This document shows, in pieces, positions 7,049-12,603 of a DNA stretch of 12,603 nt. The stretch covers positions 1 to 12,603 of the forward strand of contig CAMPNZ010000042.1 in the NCBI GenBank assembly GCA_946892075.1, in the 5' to 3' direction. The stretch is from an uncultured Coriobacteriales bacterium. Lineage in GTDB: Bacteria > Actinomycetota > Coriobacteriia > Coriobacteriales > Eggerthellaceae. The position numbers were made by a program, and so were the translations under genes. The stretch's first letter is position 1. Every line of letters begins with the position of its first letter. Below the pieces are notes generated by a model. It worked only from the letters and a program-made list of their open reading frames with translations. It searched no databases and was not told the origin of the DNA.

Positions 7049-7081
7049 ACAACTACACCCTCGCGAAAGTAAGGACGCTCC

Positions 7082-8194
7082 ATGAACCCAACGAAGCTTT
7101 TCAAAGCTATTGGCATACTTATTATTACGCTTGTCATTCTTGCGGCGCTGGCGGTGTGCGGCTATGCAATTTACCTGGAAACGCACTATTATCGCATCGC
7201 TGACAACCAGCAAGAAACCGTTGCCGGCAACCAAAAAAGCGTGCTTGAAGCGGGCAAAACCTACCGTGCCAGCTCGTATAACGTTGGGTTTGGAGCCTAC
7301 ACGCCCGATTATACCTTTTTCATGGATGAAGGCATCATGGCTGATGGCACGAAAACAACCGGCTCTCAGTCGCGCGCAGCAAGCAAACAAAGCGTCATCA
7401 ACTGCACGAATGGCGATATCAGCCTTATAAAATCACTGAATGTCGACTTCGCGCTGTTTCAAGAAGTGGACGAAAATTCTACGCGCAGTTTTTATGTAAA
7501 CCAGCGTCAAGCGTTTGAACAGGCATTTGAAAACTACGGATCCATTTTCTCCAAAAATTTTCATGCACCGTTTCTTATGTATCCGCCCACTAATCCGCAC
7601 GGATCGGTCCAATCGGGCATTCTGACGCTTTCCAAATACGCCGTTACAAACGCCGAGCGCAGGTCGTATCCCATCGATGAAAGTTTCCCCACGAAATATT
7701 TCGACCTCGATAGATGCTTTGACATTATGCGGATTCCTGTAAATAACGGCCGTGAACTGGTGCTTATTAACTCGCACATGTCGGCATACGACAAAGGCGG
7801 ACTGGTGCGCAAAGAGCAACTGGCACTTTTGCGTAACTGTCTTGCAGAAGAATGCTCGAAAGGCAACTATGTGGTGTGTGGCGGCGACTGGAATCATGCG
7901 CTGGGCGGAAGCGAGAAGCTTTATCCATCCAAACAGCTTGTTCCACCATGGGTAAGCGTGTTGAATGATTCCGATTTACCTGCGGGTTTTCGTTACGTGA
8001 AGGCGAATAACTTCGCCGAAGTGCCCACGTGTCGCGGCGTTGACATTCCCTACGAAAAAGGCGTTACGTATACATGCACCATTGATGGCTTTTTTGTGTC
8101 GGATAATGTGGCGGCTGAAGCAACACATATTGATAATGAGTTCCGATATAGCGATCATAATCCCGTGATGCTCACTTTCAGCTTACAAAAATAG
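7082..8194 (+). CDS. Membrane-anchored endonuclease/exonuclease/phosphatase-family hydrolase
   Basis: 370 residues. One N-terminal hydrophobic segment (about 10-30) looks like an uncleaved signal anchor, placing the catalytic domain outside the membrane. The metal-dependent EEP fold is shown by its ordered motifs: YNVGFG (66-71, N67), QEVD (127-130, E128), INSHMSAYD (229-237, H232), GGDWN (267-271, D269/N271), DGFFVS (335-340) and YSDHNP (356-361, D358/H359). All expected catalytic residues are present, so it should be active. The family cleaves phosphodiester or phosphomonoester bonds in nucleic acids, inositol phosphates or sphingomyelin-like lipids; the true substrate cannot be read here. 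It is a single-gene unit, divergent from panD and followed by 399 bp of AT-rich DNA. The ATG has an AAGGA site six bases ahead. Confidence 0.9.
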   Translation: MNPTKLFKAIGILIITLVILAALAVCGYAIYLETHYYRIADNQQETVAGNQKSVLEAGKTYRASSYNVGFGAYTPDYTFFMDEGIMADGTKTTGSQSRAASKQSVINCTNGDISLIKSLNVDFALFQEVDENSTRSFYVNQRQAFEQAFENYGSIFSKNFHAPFLMYPPTNPHGSVQSGILTLSKYAVTNAERRSYPIDESFPTKYFDLDRCFDIMRIPVNNGRELVLINSHMSAYDKGGLVRKEQLALLRNCLAEECSKGNYVVCGGDWNHALGGSEKLYPSKQLVPPWVSVLNDSDLPAGFRYVKANNFAEVPTCRGVDIPYEKGVTYTCTIDGFFVSDNVAAEATHIDNEFRYSDHNPVMLTFSLQK

Positions 8195-8241
8195 TAAAAT
8201 TTTTCGATAGAGGATAATTTTCCCGAACAATATAGATGTAG

Positions 8242-8290
8242 ACGTATATACATAATGGGCGATTGCTTATCAATTATATATGTTTACGTA
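8242..8290. repeat. Imperfect AT-rich inverted repeat
   Basis: ACGTATATACATAAT (8242-8256) can pair with the segment 8273-8289, whose reverse complement begins ACGTAAACATATATAAT, with small bulges and a 16-base loop. It is downstream of the hydrolase gene. It could be a regulatory site or simply AT-rich sequence that pairs easily. Confidence 0.4.
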
Positions 8291-8508
8291 TCAAATATGG
8301 AACTTAGCTTATCATTCGTGTATCGCCTACACAAGAATGTGAAGGCTCAGTGTGTACCGTGCAGCTTCACACAAAACAAAAAACGTATTACTCTATTTCC
8401 CCTGATAAAATATGTATTTATACACATATTTATATTGTTATAACGTAATTTTACGATTATATAAATCAAAATTCATATAGTATTTTCGCACTCTCACATC
8501 AAAAAAAT

Positions 8509-8536
8509 GTTACAATAACGATATCCGTAATAAATT
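8509..8536 (+). promoter_or_regulatory. Possible promoter of the methyltransferase/transporter operon
   Basis: GTTACA (8509-8514) and TAAATT (8531-8536) are 16 bases apart, each matching four of six consensus positions. Transcription would begin near 8543, inside the dyad that follows, a classic arrangement for repression. The call is weak because many AT-rich hexamers occur here. Confidence 0.3.
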
Positions 8537-8562
8537 GCAATAAACGTCATTATTTATTGCAA
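8535..8562. promoter_or_regulatory. Perfect 10-bp dyad, probable operator of the methyltransferase/transporter operon
   Basis: TTGCAATAAA (8535-8544) and its exact reverse complement TTTATTGCAA (8553-8562) flank an 8-base spacer. The centre lies about 45 bp before the GTG start and overlaps the best promoter candidate. TGTTACA occurs on either side (8508-8514 and 8572-8578). The arms differ from the E. coli NikR half-site GTATGA/TCATAC. The regulator is not known; a metal-responsive repressor is an inference from the operon content. Confidence 0.5.
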
Positions 8563-8593
8563 CTGTATTTTTGTTACATCATGGAGGGGTACA

Positions 8594-9388
8594 GTGAGCG
8601 CTACATCTACACTGCTCAATGCAATTAACGGCTACTGGGCGCGCCGGTCTGAAAGCTTTAGTATTCACGTTCAAGAACAATTAGACACGCAAGAAAAACA
8701 GCGCTGGAAAAGCGTTGTGTGCGAAGTGCTGGACAAAGTGCTGAATGGCAAAAACCCGCAGCAGCTTCACGTGTGCGACCTGGGATGTGGCCCCGGGTTT
8801 TTCAGCATCTTAACAGCGGAAATGGGCTGTCACGTAAGCGCGCTTGACTACTGTACCAGCATGCTTGAACAAGCAAAGCAAAATGCGCGACGCGCGAAGC
8901 TTCCCGATGGAGCCATCACGTTCTATGAAGCAGACGCGCTGCATCCACCTTTTCACGAAAACACTTTCGATGTGCTTATCACCCGCAATCTAACGTGGAC
9001 GCTTATCGACCCCACAGCAGCATATCGCGCGTGGCATCGCATTTTAAAACCAGGTGGCGTGCTTATTAACTTCGATGCAAATTGGTATAGTTATCTGTAT
9101 AACGAAGCACAAAACGCGCAGAGGCTTCGCGACCAACAAGAACAGCGTCTCAATTACCAAAATGCTGAAGGCTATGCCACCAAACAGCAATGTGATGAAT
9201 GTGAACAACTTGCACTGCAACTTCCCTTATCACGCTGCATTCGTCCTGCGTGGGATAAAGAAACACTCACGTCGCTTCATTTTTCGAAAATCTACCTTGA
9301 CACCGATGTGTATAAACGCGTTTGGTCACCGGAAGAACAGGCATTTTACGCCTCATCTCCCCAGTTCATGATAGTAGGAGTTAAATAG
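8594..9388 (+). CDS. Class I SAM-dependent methyltransferase, first gene of a nickel/peptide-type ABC operon
   Basis: 264 residues with a Rossmann-type methyltransferase domain. Motif I is DLGCGPG (62-68), D85 ends strand 2, EAD (112-114) and FDVLITRNLTWTL (125-137) follow, then LKPGG (151-155) and FDANWY (160-165). The NLTWTLxDP and FDANWY elements are distinctive and suggest a dedicated subfamily rather than a generic UbiE/COQ5 enzyme. The C-terminal part has CDEC (200-203), a possible metal or structural Cys pair. GTG start with a GGAGGGG ribosome site at 8583-8589. The permease gene follows after 2 bp, so it is co-expressed with the importer. The substrate is unknown; a small molecule carried by the transporter, or a metal ligand, is an inference from position. 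Confidence 0.85.
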   Translation: MSATSTLLNAINGYWARRSESFSIHVQEQLDTQEKQRWKSVVCEVLDKVLNGKNPQQLHVCDLGCGPGFFSILTAEMGCHVSALDYCTSMLEQAKQNARRAKLPDGAITFYEADALHPPFHENTFDVLITRNLTWTLIDPTAAYRAWHRILKPGGVLINFDANWYSYLYNEAQNAQRLRDQQEQRLNYQNAEGYATKQQCDECEQLALQLPLSRCIRPAWDKETLTSLHFSKIYLDTDVYKRVWSPEEQAFYASSPQFMIVGVK

Positions 9389-9390
9389 AA

Positions 9391-10395
9391 ATGCTGCGCT
9401 ATATCGGCGCACGACTGCTGCAAATGATACCCGTTTTGTTCGGCATTACGCTTATCAGCTTTGTACTTATGTACCTGTCCCCCAGCGACCCTGCCATGAT
9501 GATGCTCACCGCAGAAGGAAACGCACCAACACCCGATCTTGTTGAGGCCGTTCGTCACGAAATGGGGCTTGACCAGCCCGCCTACATACAGTATCTGAAC
9601 TGGCTTGTTGGCATGTTTCATGGCGACTTTGGCGTTTCGCACACCTTCACGGCACCCGTTGCAAGCGTATTGCTCTCGCACTTAGGCGTGACGCTTATTT
9701 TGTCGCTGCTGGCGCTTATCGTGGTGCTGGTTGTGGCCATTCCGCTTGGAGTTTTAGCAGGTCTTAAGCACAATTCCGTTGTTGATTATCTCATTCAAAT
9801 ATTTGAATACTCAAGCTTTTCCATGCCAACCTTTTGGCTTGCCCTGCTTCTTATTTACTTGTTTGCGGTAACGCTAGGTGTTTTGCCTGCTATCAGCAAC
9901 TCCACAATGCCCGAAGGCTACGTTTTGCCCGTTGTTGCGCTTTTGTTTTCGTACTTGGGGCGCCTTATTGGTCAAGTGCGCGTTGACGTTATCGAAGAGA
10001 TGAAAAAGCCCTACATTGTGGGCTTGCGGTCGCGCGGACTTTCGATGAAAACAATCGTGCGCAAACATGTGCTGCGAAACGCCCTTATGCCGTCGATTAC
10101 CATCATTGGTCTTATCGTTGGTGCGCTGCTGTCGGGCTCGCTTACTACCGAAATTGTATTCAGCTTGGAAGGCCTTGGTTCCATGGCGGTGCAAGCTATT
10201 ACCACGCGTGACTATTTCCTGGTGCAAGGCTATGTTTTTATAACAGCAGTGTTTTTTATCGTTGTTAATTTGATTGTCGATATTCTATATCATGTTTTGA
10301 ATCCTCAAGTAAATTTCACGCACACGCGCAAAGCTCGCACGTTGAAAGGCACTCAAGCAGCTGATGCTTCCAAGCGCGAAGAAAGCGAGTTTTAG
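9391..10395 (+). CDS. ABC importer permease, NikB/DppB type
   Basis: First inner-membrane permease of a type I importer for nickel complexes or peptides; 334 residues, six predicted membrane segments. The N-terminal MLRYIGARLLQMIPVLFGIT, the segment MGLDQP (58-63), and the cytoplasmic coupling (EAA) loop around 202-232 (KKPYIVGLRSRGLS, then RKHVLRNALMPSIT) are typical of the Dpp/Opp/Nik B subunit. The C-terminal tail (from about 308) is hydrophilic and cytoplasmic. A GTAGGAG site lies at the end of the methyltransferase gene. The next permease starts directly after the stop. Whether the ligand is nickel, a metallophore complex, or peptide cannot be decided from the permease. Confidence 0.92.
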   Translation: MLRYIGARLLQMIPVLFGITLISFVLMYLSPSDPAMMMLTAEGNAPTPDLVEAVRHEMGLDQPAYIQYLNWLVGMFHGDFGVSHTFTAPVASVLLSHLGVTLILSLLALIVVLVVAIPLGVLAGLKHNSVVDYLIQIFEYSSFSMPTFWLALLLIYLFAVTLGVLPAISNSTMPEGYVLPVVALLFSYLGRLIGQVRVDVIEEMKKPYIVGLRSRGLSMKTIVRKHVLRNALMPSITIIGLIVGALLSGSLTTEIVFSLEGLGSMAVQAITTRDYFLVQGYVFITAVFFIVVNLIVDILYHVLNPQVNFTHTRKARTLKGTQAADASKREESEF

Positions 10396-11304
10396 ATGAA
10401 CGCACCTGCTCAAACATCACCTTCAACACAAGCGGGCACTGTACCAGGCGCTGTACCAGGCGCTGCGCCGCGCACCACGCCGCGCATTCCGTTTAAGAAG
10501 CGTGTGGCGCAATCGGGCGTGTATGTGCTTGGCGCGCTGGTGGTAATTCTGTTCGCAATAGCGCTGGTAGGCGACAAGTTTGTGCCCTACGACCCCCTCG
10601 CCGTCGACTACGCAAACGCATTTTTAACGCCCAACGCTCAGCATTGGTTTGGATGCGATGCCATGGGGCGCGACCTGTTCTCGCGCGTTATTTGCGGCGC
10701 GAAAACATCGCTGCTTACCACCACCATTTCGGTTATCATCCCCGTTATTTTGGGCTGCATTATAGGCTTCATTTCAGCGTGGTGCGGCGGATGGGTTGAC
10801 GCCGTTCTCATGCGCATCTCCGATATGTTCCAAGCATTTCCGCATTTGGTGCTGGGTGTTGCCATTGTTGGTATTTTAGGACCAGGCATCATAAATGCAG
10901 TGCTCGCCATTATTGCGGTGGCGTGGATTCGCTATGCACGCCTCACGCGTTCGCTTATTCTAACGCTGAAATCGAAGCCCTACGTTGCAACGTGCAAGAT
11001 AAACGGCCTGAACGACGCTCAAATTGCGCTGAAGCACCTGCTTCCCAATATTGCTCCGCATGTTATTAGTATGGCAATGCTCGACTTTGGTTATATCCTG
11101 CTGACGCTTGCCAGTTTTTCATTCCTTGGCTTAGGCATTCAGCCGCCCACGCCCGAATGGGGCTCGATGCTCAATGACGGTCGCGTTGGGTTTGCTGCCA
11201 CTCCACACCTTATGGTTCCCCCAGGATGCGCGCTATTTTTAACCGTGCTCGTGTTTAATATATTTGGGAACGCTCTTAGCAGCAGAATTAGTAAAGAAAG
11301 GTAG
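10396..11304 (+). CDS. ABC importer permease, NikC/DppC type
   Basis: Second permease, 302 residues, forming a heterodimer with the preceding gene product. Motifs: HWFGCDAMGRDLFSR (83-97, the conserved HxFGTDxxGRD element), the EAA coupling loop around 194-218 ending in HLLPN, FSFLGLGIQPPTPEWGSML (241-259). The first 30 or so residues form a Pro/Ala/Thr-rich cytoplasmic tail absent from the core fold. It includes two exact 12-bp copies of GTACCAGGCGCT (10441-10464), encoding Val-Pro-Gly-Ala twice. The ATG directly abuts the stop of the upstream permease, so the two are probably translationally coupled. The binding-protein gene begins 6 bp after the stop. Confidence 0.93.
   Translation: MNAPAQTSPSTQAGTVPGAVPGAAPRTTPRIPFKKRVAQSGVYVLGALVVILFAIALVGDKFVPYDPLAVDYANAFLTPNAQHWFGCDAMGRDLFSRVICGAKTSLLTTTISVIIPVILGCIIGFISAWCGGWVDAVLMRISDMFQAFPHLVLGVAIVGILGPGIINAVLAIIAVAWIRYARLTRSLILTLKSKPYVATCKINGLNDAQIALKHLLPNIAPHVISMAMLDFGYILLTLASFSFLGLGIQPPTPEWGSMLNDGRVGFAATPHLMVPPGCALFLTVLVFNIFGNALSSRISKER
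10441..10464 (+). repeat. In-frame 12-bp tandem duplication in nikC-like gene
   Basis: Two exact adjacent copies of GTACCAGGCGCT encode VPGA-VPGA in the N-terminal tail of the second permease. It is probably a slippage product in a tolerant region. Confidence 0.9.
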
Positions 11305-11310
11305 TTTACT

Positions 11311-12603
11311 ATGACTGAAACAAAACAAACTGTTTCGCGTCGATCGTTTGTAGGAGGGGTTGCCGCATTTGGTTTTGCGTGCAGTGCGCTGGGCCAACTG
11401 TGCGGCTGCGCAGGCGGTGCTCCTAAGAAAGACGAAAAAGACGGCAAAGAAAAAGCAAGCGGCTCGGGCTTGCAAAAAGTAGTTATTGTGCACCCGCAAA
11501 GCGCAAAAAGCTTCGACCCTGTGAACAGGTGGGATGGCTGGTTTACCGAGCGCAACGGCCTTACCGAAACGCTTGCAACCTTCGACAAGCAGATGAACCT
11601 CATTCCGCTTCTTGCAACCGAGTGGAAAAATATTGACCCTCTGAAATGGGAATTTACCCTACGTAAGGGTGTTAAATTCCAATCGGGCAAAGAAGTGGAC
11701 GCCCAAGCGGTAAAGAAATCCATCGAGCGCGCGTTGGCGAAAAACCCGCAAGGTCCGAAAAAGACGAAGCTTGCGGGCGTGGAGGCTCAAGGCAGCGACA
11801 AAATTATCTTCACCACTTCGAAGCCTGTTGCTACGTTCCCTGGCGAAATTGCACAGCCGCTGTTTGGCATTGTGGATGTTGACGTGGTTGACAAAGATCC
11901 TTCGCATTCAGGCACCGGCCCGTACATGGGCGACAACGTGTCAAGCCTTGAAACCTTTACCCTAAAAGCAAACGAAAACTACTGGCAAGGCAAGCCTGCT
12001 ATTCCAACGGTTGAAGTGCGTCATGTTGCCGATGCAAGCGCTCGCGCAATGGGCATCAAGAGCGGCGAAGCACACGTTGCTGCCAACCTTGCTGCAATCG
12101 ATTTGAAGACCATGAAAGCCGACAAAAAGTATACTGTGCTTCAAACGGAAAGCGTTCGTACTGTTTTGATGTTCTGCAATAACAAGGGTGAACTGCTGAA
12201 AGACCCAGCGCTGCGCAAAGCAATGAGCCTTGCAACCGACCGCAAAACGCTGTGCGAGAACCTGCTTGGCGGCAACTTAGCGCCGAACGCAACGCCGTTC
12301 CCGAACCACTTGTCGTACACGAAAGCAGTAAGCTCGAAAGCCGACAAGTTCGACGTTGAAAAGGCCAAAAAGATCCTTAAAGACGCAGGTTATGCCGATA
12401 GTGATGGCGACGGCATTCTGGAAAAGGACGGCAAGAAGCTTGAGTTTACGCTTGCTTATTATTCATTCCGCGCTGAGCTGGTGTCACTTGCACCCGCATT
12501 GCAAGACGCGTACAAGAAAATCGGCATCGCGATTAAACCGCAGCTGTTTGAAAACGTAGATACAATCTTCTACAGCGGCAACTTCGATTTGATTTTGTAC
12601 AAT
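11311..12603 (+). CDS. Substrate-binding lipoprotein of a nickel/peptide ABC importer (NikA/DppA family), partial
   Basis: The first 431 codons of a family 5 extracellular solute-binding protein; the frame is open to the window edge and the C-terminus (roughly 80-120 residues by family length) is missing. The N-terminus has a twin-arginine signal (SRRSFV, 9-14), a hydrophobic stretch, and a lipobox LCGC with C33 as lipid anchor, followed by a charged linker. The mature part shows the family signature at 113-140 (WEFTLRKGVKF, then A-x-x-VKKSIERAL), TGPY (202-205), NENYWQGKPA (221-230), and the loop DSDGDGILEKDGK (363-375). An AAAGAAAGG ribosome site within the end of the permease gene lies nine bases before the ATG. 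Whether the ligand is nickel, a metal chelate or a peptide is not decided by the visible part. Confidence 0.9.
   Translation, partial: MTETKQTVSRRSFVGGVAAFGFACSALGQLCGCAGGAPKKDEKDGKEKASGSGLQKVVIVHPQSAKSFDPVNRWDGWFTERNGLTETLATFDKQMNLIPLLATEWKNIDPLKWEFTLRKGVKFQSGKEVDAQAVKKSIERALAKNPQGPKKTKLAGVEAQGSDKIIFTTSKPVATFPGEIAQPLFGIVDVDVVDKDPSHSGTGPYMGDNVSSLETFTLKANENYWQGKPAIPTVEVRHVADASARAMGIKSGEAHVAANLAAIDLKTMKADKKYTVLQTESVRTVLMFCNNKGELLKDPALRKAMSLATDRKTLCENLLGGNLAPNATPFPNHLSYTKAVSSKADKFDVEKAKKILKDAGYADSDGDGILEKDGKKLEFTLAYYSFRAELVSLAPALQDAYKKIGIAIKPQLFENVDTIFYSGNFDLILYN

Larger units (their letters stand above)
8195..8593. other. 399-bp AT-rich intergenic region with several inverted repeats
   Basis: A hand count gives 106 G/C in 8221-8580, about 29%, against roughly half in the flanking genes. 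No credible gene: the only open frame (8255-8443) lacks a ribosome site and family features. It holds an imperfect long inverted repeat (8242-8256 with 8273-8290), a 7-bp stem TGTGAAG/CTTCACA (8338-8344, 8365-8371), CGTAA-TT-TTACG (8444-8455), four ACGTA-type motifs (8242, 8286, 8383, 8443) and, next to the operon, a perfect 10-bp dyad. No T-tailed terminator and no recognisable riboswitch were found. Confidence 0.75.

Noticed and set aside
8187..8204. Possible terminator after the hydrolase gene (AAAAAT/ATTTTT stem)
   Set aside because: The stem is six A-T pairs only and overlaps the stop codon; too weak to call an intrinsic terminator.
8338..8371. TGTGAAG/CTTCACA stem as a terminator
   Set aside because: No T-run follows on either strand and the loop is 20 bases; recorded only as an inverted repeat within the AT-rich gap.
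8255..8443. 62-codon plus-strand frame in the AT-rich gap
   Set aside because: No ribosome site, no family signature, and the region is so AT-rich that hydrophobic-looking frames arise by chance.
8195..8593. Nickel/cobalt (NiCo) riboswitch before the importer operon
   Set aside because: No GC-rich multi-helix junction can be drawn; the leader from the likely start to the GTG is only about 50 bases.
11139..11723. 194-codon minus-strand open frame opposite the permease and binding-protein genes
   Set aside because: Antisense to two genes with clear family motifs; no ribosome site or recognisable domain.

Overview
The window looks like chromosomal DNA of an anaerobic or facultative bacterium of roughly 50% GC. 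My impression is Coriobacteriia (the Eggerthella/Slackia/Cryptobacterium group). This rests on base composition, several GTG starts, strong AGGAGG-type ribosome sites and a twin-arginine lipoprotein signal on the transport binding protein. No rRNA, tRNA, insertion sequence, phage gene or CRISPR array is visible, so the assignment is soft.

Left half, all on the minus strand (read right to left): panD (aspartate decarboxylase), panC (pantothenate synthetase), a BASS-family sodium symporter, thiM (hydroxyethylthiazole kinase), thiE (thiamine phosphate synthase), then an OmpR-type response regulator overlapping its histidine kinase. The symporter stop and thiM start overlap as ATGA, and thiM and thiE are 11 bp apart, so these three look like one translationally coupled unit. 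The cluster holds the late steps of pantothenate synthesis and the thiazole salvage arm of thiamine synthesis. panB, panE, thiD and the de novo thiazole genes are not in view. The transporter between the two pathways could feed either: pantoate to PanC, or a thiazole alcohol to ThiM.

Centre: a divergent intergenic region of about 330 bp with a 15-bp tandem repeat separates panD from a plus-strand gene for a membrane-anchored endonuclease/exonuclease/phosphatase-fold hydrolase. It is followed by about 400 bp of very AT-rich DNA (about 29% GC in the stretch counted by hand) with several inverted repeats. The best of these is a perfect 10-bp dyad about 30 bp before the next operon.

Right half, plus strand: an operon of a class I SAM-dependent methyltransferase, two NikB/NikC (Dpp/Opp-type) permeases and the first 431 codons of a Tat-targeted lipoprotein of the NikA/DppA binding-protein family. 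The two ATPase genes expected of such a transporter would lie beyond the window edge. The methyltransferase as first gene of a nickel/peptide-type importer operon, behind an operator-like dyad, is the most promising place for new biology, together with the BASS-thiM-thiE unit.

Three unrelated short tandem arrays (13 bp x5, 13 bp x4, 15 bp x3.7) sit in intergenic spaces of this 12.6-kb stretch.
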